Shown here piece after piece: positions 56,446 to 64,000 of a stretch of 64,000 nt of DNA. Source of the DNA: Kitasatospora sp. GP82 (GTDB lineage: Bacteria > Actinomycetota > Actinomycetes > Streptomycetales > Streptomycetaceae). Numbering within the stretch: the stretch's first letter is position 1; the number at the start of each line of letters is the position of its first letter. Under the pieces are notes generated by a model. The model was not told the DNA's origin. It did not search any database and saw only the letters and a list, made by a program, of their open reading frames with translations. The position numbers and the translations under genes are program-made. The stretch covers positions 124,001-188,000 of the forward strand of contig NZ_JARZAJ010000004.1 of assembly GCF_029892105.1 (NCBI RefSeq), in the 5' to 3' direction.

Positions 56446-57141
56446 TCAGACCAGCCGGCGGGCCGTGGCCCAGCGGGTGAGTTCGTGGCGGTTGCTCAGC
56501 TGGAGCTTGCGCAGGACCGCCGAGACATGGCTCTCCACGGTCTTGACCGAGATGAAGAGCTGCTTGGCGATCTCCTTGTACGCATAGCCGCGCGCGATCA
56601 GCCGCAGCACCTCGCGCTCGCGCTGGGTGAGGCGGTCCAGGTCCTCGTCCACCGGCGGGGTGTCGGTGGCCGCGAAGGCGTCCAGGACGAAACCGGCCAG
56701 GCGCGGCGAGAAGACCGCGTCGCCGTCGGCGATCCGGAAGACGGCGTTGACCAGGTCGGTGCCGGTGATGGTCTTGGTGACATAGCCGCGCGCACCGCCC
56801 CGGATCACGCCGATCACGTCCTCGGCGGCGTCCGACACCGACAGCGCCAGGAACTTCACCCCGCCCGAGTCCCCCATCAGCGGGGCCGAGCGCCGCAGCA
56901 CCTCGACGCCACCGCCGCCGGGCAGGTGGACGTCCAGCAGCACCACGTCGGGCCGCTGTTCGGCGACCACCTGGACCGCCGACTCGACGTCGTCCGCCTC
57001 ACCGACCACGTCGATGCCGGTGGTCTCGGTACGGCCGATCTCGGCGCGGACGCCCGTCCGGAACATCCGGTGGTCGTCCACCAGGACCACACGCGCCACC
57101 CGTCCCGGTCCCCCGGCGGCCGCACCAGCAAGGTCAGTCAT
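56446..57141 (-). CDS. NarL/LuxR-type response regulator
   Basis: A 231-residue protein: receiver domain with VVLVDDHRMFRTG (acidic pocket), DVVLLDVHLPGG (phospho-acceptor Asp), LALSVSD and GYVTKTI (Lys), then LuxR HTH with LTQREREVLRLIARGYAYKEIA and VKTVESHVSAVLRKL. Overlaps the kinase stop by eight bases, so it is the cognate regulator of the PspC kinase. Confidence 0.93.
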   Translation of the reverse strand: MTDLAGAAAGGPGRVARVVLVDDHRMFRTGVRAEIGRTETTGIDVVGEADDVESAVQVVAEQRPDVVLLDVHLPGGGGVEVLRRSAPLMGDSGGVKFLALSVSDAAEDVIGVIRGGARGYVTKTITGTDLVNAVFRIADGDAVFSPRLAGFVLDAFAATDTPPVDEDLDRLTQREREVLRLIARGYAYKEIAKQLFISVKTVESHVSAVLRKLQLSNRHELTRWATARRLV

Positions 57142-58603
57142 CAGCTCTCTCCATCTCCAGCTCGACCTCGGTGCCGCCGTCCGGCGCGGGCCGCACCCGT
57201 GCGGTGCCGCCGTTGCGCTTCATCCGGCCGATGATCGACTCCCGTACGCCCATCCGGTCCTCGGGCACGGTGTCCGGGTCGAAGCCGGGGCCGTGGTCGC
57301 GCACGAACACCGACACCGTCCTCCCCTCCACCTCTGCGTAGACCTGGACCGGTCCCCCGCCACCGTACTTGGCCGCATTGACCATTGCCTCCCTCGCCGC
57401 CTGCATCTGTGCCGCGATCCGGTCGTCCATCGGGCAGTCACCGACGCAGACCAGCTCCACCGCGACACCGTGCCGGTCCTCGACCTCGGCGACGACCTCG
57501 CGGATCCGCTCGGCCAGGGTGTCGGGCGCGGCCTCGGCCGCGGCCTCCGGACGGTAGAGCCACAGGCGCAGTTCGCGCTCCTGGGCGCGGGCGAGCCGCA
57601 GCACCTCCTTGGGATCCTCGGCGCGGCGCTGAATGAGCGTCAGGGCGTGCAGCACGGAGTCGTGGATGTGGGCGGCGATCTCGGCGCGCTCCTGGGCTCG
57701 GATACGCGCGGTGCGCTCGGCGCCGAGGTCCTGCCACATGCGCAGCACGTACGGGCCCACCAGGACCAGCACACCTGCCAGCACCGCGACCGAGGCCTCG
57801 ATGACGGCCGCCAGGGTGGAGCTGCTGTTCTGCAGGACGAGGAAGCCGACGATCCCGGCCACCACCAGCAGCACTCCCCCGCCGACCCGGGTGTAGGCGG
57901 CACGCCGCTTGGTGGCCTCCTCAAGGCCGAACCAGCGCTGCCAGCGTGAGTCGTCGGCCTGCCGCCACACCAGGGCCACACCGACGCCGACGGTGAGCAG
58001 CGGCCAGACGTACGGCTTGGCGGTCTGGATGTGCAGGGCGCTGAGCAGCGCCATGATGCCGACCACCAGCATCAGCAGGGCGAACAGCTGGCCGAGGCCG
58101 CCCCGGGTGCTCTCGGGCGGGACGGCCGAGGCGGCCGCCGCGCCGCCGGTCTCGGTGGGCTCGCCGTGGAAGGTGCGCTGGAGCAGTTCACGCAGCCGGC
58201 CGATCCGGCGCGAACCGCCCTTGCGGAGTTCGCCGCCGGCGCCCCCGCCCGCGGGGACGAAGGTCCCGTTGAGGTAGACCCACTGGGTGCCGCCGCTGCG
58301 CGCGGGTTCACCGATGCCGATCGGCACCACGAACCAGAACGCCGCGTACAGCAGCACACCTATGCCCTGGGCGAAGAAGAGGAGGACGAACGCCGCCCTG
58401 ACCCAGGCGACCGGCAGCCCCAGGTGCACGGCGAGCCCGTGCGCGACACCGCCGAGCATCCGTCCGTGCGGGCTGCGGTACAGCTTGCGGTACGGCGGTC
58501 GTTCCGCGTCGAGCGCGGTCGGTTCCGGCCCCGCAGCCGACGGGCTGTCAGGGGCGGGGTTCTTGGGATCGGTGCCGGGTGCTGCCACGCCACCGATGGT
58601 CAC
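57134..58603 (-). CDS. PspC-domain sensor histidine kinase
   Basis: A 489-residue membrane kinase from GTG 58603. The N-terminal PspC domain (PYRKLYRSPHGRMLGGVAHG, VRAAFVLLFFAQGIGVLLYA) is followed by several further membrane helices, a HisKA_3-type dimerisation segment (AEIAAHIHDSVLHALTLIQRR with the phospho-His) and a HATPase with VNAAKYGGGGPVQVY and FVRDHGPGFDPD. Such kinases sense envelope stress. Divergent from the second PspC gene. Confidence 0.92.
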   Translation of the reverse strand: MTIGGVAAPGTDPKNPAPDSPSAAGPEPTALDAERPPYRKLYRSPHGRMLGGVAHGLAVHLGLPVAWVRAAFVLLFFAQGIGVLLYAAFWFVVPIGIGEPARSGGTQWVYLNGTFVPAGGGAGGELRKGGSRRIGRLRELLQRTFHGEPTETGGAAAASAVPPESTRGGLGQLFALLMLVVGIMALLSALHIQTAKPYVWPLLTVGVGVALVWRQADDSRWQRWFGLEEATKRRAAYTRVGGGVLLVVAGIVGFLVLQNSSSTLAAVIEASVAVLAGVLVLVGPYVLRMWQDLGAERTARIRAQERAEIAAHIHDSVLHALTLIQRRAEDPKEVLRLARAQERELRLWLYRPEAAAEAAPDTLAERIREVVAEVEDRHGVAVELVCVGDCPMDDRIAAQMQAAREAMVNAAKYGGGGPVQVYAEVEGRTVSVFVRDHGPGFDPDTVPEDRMGVRESIIGRMKRNGGTARVRPAPDGGTEVELEMERADD

Positions 58604-58624
58604 ACGTTTGCACCTCCGGGCGCA

Positions 58625-58666
58625 TCAGGGTACGTCCCCGAGCTGCGTCTCAGGGAGAGATCAGGG
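58625..58666. promoter_or_regulatory. Three TCAGGG direct repeats between the two PspC genes
   Basis: TCAGGG begins at 58625, 58650 and 58661 within the 120-base divergent gap; the outer two are both part of ATCAGGGT and the last two are one helical turn apart. Candidate binding sites of the response regulator. Confidence 0.4.
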
Positions 58667-58723
58667 TCCGCACCGGGCCGCTGCCGGTTGGGCGCGGCCC
58701 TTCGGACCGGGAGGATGGAGGGC

Positions 58724-60328
58724 ATGACGGACGAGCAGAGCACAGCGGACCAGGAAGCGGCCGCCACCCGACCGGAGCAGCGACCGCCGCTGACCCGCAG
58801 CGAGCGCCACCGCGTGGTGGCCGGTGTGTGCGGCGGGCTCGGCCGCCATCTGGACATCGACCCGGTGGTCTTCCGGGTGGTCACGGCAGTGCTCTGCCTC
58901 TCCGGCGGGCTCGGGCTCTTCCTGTACGGGCTGGCCTGGCTGATCGTCCCGAGGGAGCCGGTCGAGGGCAGGCCGGGGCGGACCGAGCTCCAGCGGGTGC
59001 TGACCGGCCGGGTCGACGGGCAGTCGGTCGGTGCGGTGCTGCTGACCGTGATCGGCACCGGGGTGTTCTTCTCCTCGATGGGCGACGGCGGCCAGATGTT
59101 CCCGTTCCTGCTGCTGGGCGGAATGATCTTCATGGCGGTCCGGTACGACCCGGAGCGGCGCCGGCGCGCCAAGGGACTCGGCCGCCACCACGGCTCCGGC
59201 GGGCCGTACGACCGGCTGGCCGAAGGGCCGGACGGGCACTTCGACTGGTCGGCCTGGGGGCAGCGGTTCGCGCAGGACTTCAAGACCGAGTGGCAGGACC
59301 GCAAGGTCGAGTGGGACAGCCGCAAGGCCCAGTGGGACACCCGCAAGGCGTCCTGGGACGGGCAGCTGCGGGTCAACCTCTCCAAGGAGGCCGGGCCCAC
59401 CGGCGACCCCGGGGATCCGCCGCCCATGGACGAGTCCGAGCAACTCGCTCGCGAACAGCACGCGCGGGCGCGCGCCGAAGGCACCGTGCCCGCGGACACT
59501 CCCGCGCCAGGCTCCTCGGGCTACCTGTGGGATCCACGGCACCCGGAGCGCAACCCGTACGCGGCGCACACGCCCCCGCCCGGAGCTCCCCTGCCGCTGG
59601 GTGCGCCCGCGCAGGCATGGTGGCAGCGCGCCGACCTGCCGGAGGGCGATCCGCTGCGCAAGACCGGCCCGGCGTCCGGAGCAGCGGCAGGTGCCGCAAC
59701 GGTGACGCGACCGCGGCGGCACCGGTCCTTCCTCGGTCCGCTGGGGCTGCTGCTCGCGGGCGGCGCCGGTGCGCTCGCCTGGTGGGTGCCCTACCTCCAG
59801 GGCTCCACCGTGCGGCTCTCCACCGTGGTGGCGGCAACGCTGCTTGGCCTGGGGGTGGCGCTGCTGATCGCGGCGAAGTTCGGCCGGGCGCGTGGACTGG
59901 TCATCCCCGCGCTGCTGCTGACCGTGCTGCTGACGGGGATCTCGGGCTCCGGGGCCACCGTCCAGTCGGCCTTCGGCAACCGTGACTGGGCCCCGGCCTC
60001 GGCGGCCGAGATGCAGAGCGACTACACCCTCGGCGCCGGGGACGCCCAGCTCGATCTGAGCGGCCTCGACCCGGCGGGCGGCACGCTCAGCACCACCGTA
60101 CGGGTGGGTATGGGCGATCTGCTGGTGACCGTCCCGGCCGGGGTGGACGTCCGGCTGACGCTGCGCAACGCCGTCGGCAACGTCCAGATGCCGAACGGCG
60201 AGTCCGCCTCCGGGGTGGGCAACAGCCGGGAGTACCAGCTGCACCCGGCCAACGGCCGGGCGTCCAAGGGGACGCTCGACCTGACAGTCAAGCTCGGGCT
60301 CGGCGACATCCAGGTGGTACAGGCATGA
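58724..60328 (+). CDS. PspC-domain protein with LiaF-like C-terminal domain
   Basis: A 534-residue membrane protein; ATG 58724 has GGGAGG at nine bases (ATG 58715 is an alternative). PspC domain: RHRVVAGVCGGLGRHLDIDP, GLFLYGLAWLIVPRE. A charged stretch with Trp every seven residues (EWQDRKVEWDSRKAQWDTRK) follows, then a Pro-rich linker, four membrane segments and a beta-helical LiaF/DUF2154-like C-terminus (YTLGAGDAQLDLSGL, VRVGMGDLLVTVPAGVDV). With kinase and regulator it resembles the LiaFSR arrangement. Confidence 0.85.
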   Translation: MTDEQSTADQEAAATRPEQRPPLTRSERHRVVAGVCGGLGRHLDIDPVVFRVVTAVLCLSGGLGLFLYGLAWLIVPREPVEGRPGRTELQRVLTGRVDGQSVGAVLLTVIGTGVFFSSMGDGGQMFPFLLLGGMIFMAVRYDPERRRRAKGLGRHHGSGGPYDRLAEGPDGHFDWSAWGQRFAQDFKTEWQDRKVEWDSRKAQWDTRKASWDGQLRVNLSKEAGPTGDPGDPPPMDESEQLAREQHARARAEGTVPADTPAPGSSGYLWDPRHPERNPYAAHTPPPGAPLPLGAPAQAWWQRADLPEGDPLRKTGPASGAAAGAATVTRPRRHRSFLGPLGLLLAGGAGALAWWVPYLQGSTVRLSTVVAATLLGLGVALLIAAKFGRARGLVIPALLLTVLLTGISGSGATVQSAFGNRDWAPASAAEMQSDYTLGAGDAQLDLSGLDPAGGTLSTTVRVGMGDLLVTVPAGVDVRLTLRNAVGNVQMPNGESASGVGNSREYQLHPANGRASKGTLDLTVKLGLGDIQVVQA

Positions 60329-60558
60329 GGAAGCACCGACTCGACCTCTTCTCGCTGATCGCGGGCGGGCTGTTCACCGTGATCGCGGTGCTCTACCTGA
60401 TGGCCTCGCCGGGCGGCCTCTCGGTCAACGGGCGGATCGTCATCCCGGTGACCTTCATCGTGCTGGGGGTGGCGGGCCTGGCCGGTGCGGTCGCGGCGAT
60501 GTCCCGGCGCGGACGTGAGACCCAGCCTCCGGGAGCGGACGGCCAGGACGGCCGGTAG
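60325..60558 (+). CDS. Small membrane protein, two helices
   Basis: A 77-residue protein whose ATG overlaps the previous stop (ATGA). Helices FSLIAGGLFTVIAVLYLMAS and IVIPVTFIVLGVAGLAGAVA, basic ends. Probably an accessory of the PspC/LiaF-like protein; function unknown. Confidence 0.75.
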   Translation: MRKHRLDLFSLIAGGLFTVIAVLYLMASPGGLSVNGRIVIPVTFIVLGVAGLAGAVAAMSRRGRETQPPGADGQDGR

Positions 60559-60581
60559 GGCCTGGTCCACAAGCCCCGACG

Positions 60582-60599
60582 GGCCCGCGACTGCGGGCC
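60582..60599. terminator. Hairpin between converging small membrane protein and Rieske fusion genes
   Basis: GGCCCGC-GACT-GCGGGCC, a seven-base stem in the 48-base gap. Confidence 0.55.
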
Positions 60600-60606
60600 G
60601 GCGCGC

Positions 60607-61668
60607 TCAGTGCTCGATCGCCCCGAGGCCCAGCCGGTCGCCCTCCCTGGTGACGGTGTACTTGGGCAGCGGCTTGGTGGCCGGTCCGTTGATCACGGCG
60701 CCGGTCGCCGCGTCGAAGCGCGAGCCGTGGCAGGGGCAGAGCAGCTGGCCGTTCTTCGGGGCGTCCACGGTGCAGCCGGAGTGGCTGCAGATCGAGGAGA
60801 GACCGCAGTACTGGCCTCTCTTGGGCTGGACGATGTAGACCGCGTCACCGGTCTCGGGGTCCGCGACCTGCGCGGATCCGCCGACCGGCACGGCCGAGAC
60901 GGCGATCGAGACCTTGCCGCCCGGGGCGGGAGCGGCGGCCGACGGGGTGGCCGTGGTCGTCGGGGCCGACGGGGTGGCCGTCGCCGTCGGCGGGGCGGGT
61001 GTGACGGGCGTGATGGCTCTCTTCGACCGCCCGAAGGTGGCCGTCAGCGAGCCGGCGAGCAGCCCCGCGCCGCCGAGCGCGACGGCCGCGATCCCGCCGT
61101 CCATCAGCGCCCGCCGCATGACCTGGCCCTCCTCCAGCCCGCGTTCCCGGTCCCGCTCGGCCCGCCGGGCGAGATAGCCGTCGATCGAGAGGTAGGGCGT
61201 CTCGGCCAGCAGCAGCGGGGTCCAGGCCATCAGATAGGCGAGATCGTTGCCGAGGTAGTACGGCGTGACGTTCCAGCTGACGGTGAGACAGAGGCTGAAA
61301 TTGATCAGTGCGCCGCCGAGCGCCGCGAGCCTGCCCCAGAGCCCGAAGAGCGTGCCGAGCCCGACCGCCAGTTCACCGAAGGCGATGAGCAGCGCGAAGA
61401 CGGTGGGTGCGTTGAGGGCGGGCCCGAGCAGGAAACCGATCGGGCTGGCGGCCTTCACCGCCTGGGTCTGCGAGACGAAGGAGGCCGGGTCGCCGGCGCC
61501 CGCGAGGTAGTGCGAGTCGGAGAGCTTGTCGAAGGCCGCGTAGACGAAGGTCGCTCCGAGGAAGATCCGCAGCGGCAGCAGCGCGTACCGGGAGGCGGTA
61601 GCCCGCAGCTCGACCGCCCGACCGGCTCTGCCCGACCGTTCCTGTCCGTCGTGCGCCGCCGTCGTCAT
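60607..61668 (-). CDS. DoxX - Rieske [2Fe-2S] fusion protein
   Basis: A 353-residue protein. Residues 25-165 form a DoxX domain with four helices (LLPLRIFLGATFVYAAFDKL, LIAFGELAVGLGTLFGLWGR). An Arg-rich helix start (MRRALMDGG) and one more membrane segment lead to an Ala/Thr/Pro linker and a C-terminal Rieske domain with CSHSGC and CPCHGSRFD, containing both cluster-ligand pairs and the stabilising cysteines. It could pass electrons between quinone and a partner outside the membrane. The acceptor is unknown. Confidence 0.88.
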   Translation of the reverse strand: MTTAAHDGQERSGRAGRAVELRATASRYALLPLRIFLGATFVYAAFDKLSDSHYLAGAGDPASFVSQTQAVKAASPIGFLLGPALNAPTVFALLIAFGELAVGLGTLFGLWGRLAALGGALINFSLCLTVSWNVTPYYLGNDLAYLMAWTPLLLAETPYLSIDGYLARRAERDRERGLEEGQVMRRALMDGGIAAVALGGAGLLAGSLTATFGRSKRAITPVTPAPPTATATPSAPTTTATPSAAAPAPGGKVSIAVSAVPVGGSAQVADPETGDAVYIVQPKRGQYCGLSSICSHSGCTVDAPKNGQLLCPCHGSRFDAATGAVINGPATKPLPKYTVTREGDRLGLGAIEH

Positions 61669-61765
61669 GCCGACCCCTTCGCTCTCGGCCCGTCAACTGC
61701 TGACAGGTCCGGTCCGATTCTGCACTGTTCTGAGTGGCTTTCCCCCGTAGCGTCCGCACCGCAAA

Positions 61766-61815
61766 CGGCCGCGCCGCCACTCCCTTCGATACGGAAGTGG
61801 CGGCGCGGCCGTTCG
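61766..61815 (-). terminator. Distal terminator of guaA
   Basis: A perfect 18-bp stem (AACGGCCGCGCCGCCACT / AGTGGCGGCGCGGCCGTT) with a 14-base loop, downstream of guaA on its strand. Confidence 0.88.
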
Positions 61816-61830
61816 GGCTGAGCCCGGTCC

Positions 61831-61859
61831 CGGTCCGGCAAGATCGGCCGGACCGGGCC
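61831..61859 (-). terminator. Proximal hairpin after guaA
   Basis: A perfect 11-bp stem (CCCGGTCCGGC / GCCGGACCGGG) with a seven-base loop, 11 bases beyond the guaA stop; it forms a tandem pair with 61766-61815. Confidence 0.8.
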
Positions 61860-61869
61860 TGAGGGAGGA

Positions 61870-63465
61870 CTACTCCCACTCGATGGTGCCCGGCGGCTTG
61901 CTGGTGACGTCCAGCACCACGCGGTTCACATCGCTGACCTCGTTGGTGATCCGGGTGGAGATCCGGGCCAGCACCTCGTACGGCAGACGCGACCAGTCTG
62001 CGGTCATGGCGTCCTCGGAGGACACCGGGCGCAGCACGATCGGGTGGCCGTAGGTGCGGCCGTCGCCCTGGACGCCGACGCTGCGCACATCCGCGAGCAG
62101 GACGACCGGGCACTGCCAGATCTCGCGGTCGAGACCGGCGGCGGTCAGCTCCTCGCGGGCGATGGCGTCGGCCTCGCGGAGCAGGTCCAGGCGCTCCTTG
62201 GTGACCTCGCCGACGATCCGGATGCCCAGGCCCGGGCCCGGGAACGGCTGGCGCTGGACGATCTCCTCCGGCAGGCCGAGCTCCTGGCCGACCATCCGGA
62301 CCTCGTCCTTGAACAGCTTGCGCAGCGGCTCGATCAGCTGGAACTCGAGGTCCTCGGGCAGGCCGCCGACGTTGTGGTGCGACTTGATGTTCGCGGTGCC
62401 GGTGCCGCCGCCGGACTCGACCACGTCCGGGTAGAGGGTGCCCTGCACCAGGAACTCGACCGGCTCGCCGTGCGCGCCGGCCTCGGCGATGATCTCGACC
62501 TGGGCCTGCTCGAAGACCCGGATGAACTCGCGGCCGATGATCTTCCGCTTCTCCTCGGGGTCGGTGACCCCGGCGAGGGCGTTCAGGAAGCGCTCCTGCG
62601 CGTCGACGACCTTCAGCTGGACGCCGGTCGCGGCGACGAAGTCCTTCTCGACCTGCTCGGTCTCGCCCTTGCGCATCAGACCGTGGTCCACGTACACGCA
62701 GGTGAGCTGGGAGCCGATGGCCTTCTGGACGAGGGCGGCCGCCACGGCCGAGTCCACGCCGCCGGAGAGGCCGCAGATGGCGCGCTTGGTGCCGACCTGC
62801 TCGCGGATCAGGGCGACCTGCTCGTCCACCACGTTGCTGGTGGTCCACGTCGGGGCGATACCGGCGCCGCGGTACAGGAAGTGCTCCAGCACCTGCTGAC
62901 CGTAGTCGGAGTGCAGCACCTCGGGGTGGTACTGGACGCCGTACAGCTTCTTCTCGTCGTTCTCGAAGGCCGCCACCGGGCACACGTCGGTGGACCCGGT
63001 GACGGTGAAGCCCTCGGGAGCGGCCGAGCAGGCGTCGCCGTGCGACATCCAGACGGACTGCTGGGCGGGGGTGCCCTCGAACAGGGTGGAACCGGTCTTG
63101 CCGACGGCAAGCTCGGTCCGGCCGTACTCGCGGGCACCGGAGTTGTCCACGGTGCCGCCGAGGGTGATGGCCATCAGCTGGAAGCCGTAGCACATGCCGA
63201 AGACCGGCACACCGGACTCGAAGATGGCGCGGTCCAGCCGCGGTGCGCCCTCCTCGTAGACCGAGGACGGGCCACCGGAGAGGATGATCGCCTTCGGGTT
63301 CTTGGCGAGCATCTCGGCGACCGGCATGGTGCTCGGGACGATCTCGCTGTAGACCCGCGCCTCACGCACCCGACGGGCGATGAGCTGGGCGTACTGGGCA
63401 CCGAAGTCGACGACCAGGACGGTGTCGAGCTCGTGTGCGGACTTGTCGGGAATAGCAGAGGACAC
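61870..63465 (-). CDS. guaA: GMP synthase (glutamine-hydrolysing)
   Basis: A 531-residue enzyme converting XMP to GMP. GTG 63465 is chosen for GGAAGG six bases upstream and the normal start [21 protein letters not shown]. Glutaminase: GMCYGFQLM (nucleophile Cys) and YHPEVLHSD (His). ATP pyrophosphatase: [17 protein letters not shown] (PP-loop). Dimerisation domain: [13 protein letters not shown] and final [12 protein letters not shown]. Complete. Confidence 0.97.
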   Translation of the reverse strand: MSSAIPDKSAHELDTVLVVDFGAQYAQLIARRVREARVYSEIVPSTMPVAEMLAKNPKAIILSGGPSSVYEEGAPRLDRAIFESGVPVFGMCYGFQLMAITLGGTVDNSGAREYGRTELAVGKTGSTLFEGTPAQQSVWMSHGDACSAAPEGFTVTGSTDVCPVAAFENDEKKLYGVQYHPEVLHSDYGQQVLEHFLYRGAGIAPTWTTSNVVDEQVALIREQVGTKRAICGLSGGVDSAVAAALVQKAIGSQLTCVYVDHGLMRKGETEQVEKDFVAATGVQLKVVDAQERFLNALAGVTDPEEKRKIIGREFIRVFEQAQVEIIAEAGAHGEPVEFLVQGTLYPDVVESGGGTGTANIKSHHNVGGLPEDLEFQLIEPLRKLFKDEVRMVGQELGLPEEIVQRQPFPGPGLGIRIVGEVTKERLDLLREADAIAREELTAAGLDREIWQCPVVLLADVRSVGVQGDGRTYGHPIVLRPVSSEDAMTADWSRLPYEVLARISTRITNEVSDVNRVVLDVTSKPPGTIEWE

Positions 63466-64000
63466 GGACGGCCTTCCGGCAGCGGTGTGGGGGTGTCTGC
63501 CCCTGAGTCTACCGGGCGGCACGAAGACTGTGGTTTCACCCAGTTGCCAGGAGGCCGCACCGTGACCTCTCCAGGCGCCGAATCGTTGCACCGGACGACC
63601 GTACGAGCGCCTCGCACCCCCCAGGTTCGGGCCGCCCGGTACGGCCACCGAACCACGCGTGGATCTCATCTCAGTCCACCCGTGCACGTGGCGCTGCCGC
63701 CCCCGGCCGTACCGGGCGCGGCCCGCCGTGGGACCGTGCTCGGGTGCAGTGGCCGGACGGCAGGGGACAGCCGCCGGTCACGACTGACCAATGGAGGTGC
63801 GGCGGCCGGAGCCCGGGACGCCCGGCCCCGGCCGCCGCACCGCCCGGTCGCCCCCGCCCACGGCCGACCACCCCGGCACACACCCACGGCCACCACTACT
63901 ACGGACCGTAGTCACCACCATCCGTCCCCCGGACGGCGTCGGGACCGAGCCGGATTGCGGCGCACAGGGTACGGCAGGCGGGGCCACCGGAAATTGGACT
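63466..64000. other. 535-base region upstream of guaA, no gene supported
   Basis: TAGACT on the minus strand (63,511-63,506) is a plausible -10 for guaA giving a leader of about 34 bases, but no -35 match accompanies it. Frames in the rest are Arg/Pro-rich and lack ribosome sites; nothing else was recognised up to the window edge. Confidence 0.4.

Noticed and set aside
63666..63896. Short minus-strand frames near the right edge
   Set aside because: Arg/Gly-rich, no ribosome site, no recognisable motif.

Overview
The window is a chromosomal core segment of a high-GC actinomycete. The base composition, codon use, GTG/TTG starts, four-base stop/start overlaps and gene set (CDP-glycerol wall-polymer transferases, a stand-alone icmB-like B12 subunit, PspC sensor kinase, DUF3017 next to folD) fit Streptomyces or Kitasatospora; the sequence alone does not separate these two. 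No rRNA, tRNA, CRISPR array, transposase, prophage or replication origin was seen.

Layout. 1-607: C-terminal end of a D,D-carboxypeptidase. 604-23,322: mostly envelope and glycopolymer genes. These are two methyltransferases, a YihY membrane protein, two paralogous polytopic GT-C type proteins, a GT2, two large paralogous CDP-glycerol:polymer glycerophosphotransferases (teichoic-acid type), a decayed Stealth-type sugar-phosphate transferase, and a compact operon PIG-V-like transferase / PAP2 phosphatase / decaprenyl-phosphate phosphoribosyltransferase / GtrA. Housekeeping genes are interspersed (trpS, 2'-5' RNA ligase family, CNNM/HlyC transporter, mdh). 23,743-36,000: metabolism (folD, purH-purN, sucCD) mixed with small proline-rich membrane proteins and a striking membrane-anchored LuxR/sigma-like regulator. 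36,227-45,152: a divergently arranged module of VWA protein, DUF5682 protein and MoxR AAA+ ATPase on one strand, and SWIM zinc-finger protein, an 86-codon ORF and DUF5691 protein on the other. This is the actinobacterial counterpart of the poorly understood E. coli yehLMPQ genes and is the best candidate for an under-described system. 45,292-54,732: icmB-like subunit, lipase, M23 and NlpC/P60 wall hydrolases, PcrA helicase, GT39 and PIG-V-like transferases. 54,948-64,000: acyltransferase, PspC-histidine kinase/response regulator pair facing a PspC/LiaF-like protein, a DoxX-Rieske fusion and guaA.

How genes work together. The envelope genes could jointly build and decorate a wall glycopolymer: glycerol-phosphate polymerisation (9,001 and 12,701 genes), polyprenyl-phospho-pentose donor synthesis (phosphoribosyltransferase plus phosphatase plus GtrA) and polyprenyl-dependent GT-C transferases (2,545-6,500; 22,117; 51,857; 53,464). 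The PspC kinase/regulator pair and wall hydrolases fit an envelope-stress and remodelling theme. Perfect hairpins at several gene boundaries (18,875; 26,966; 33,687; 56,368; 61,766) mark transcription-unit ends well.
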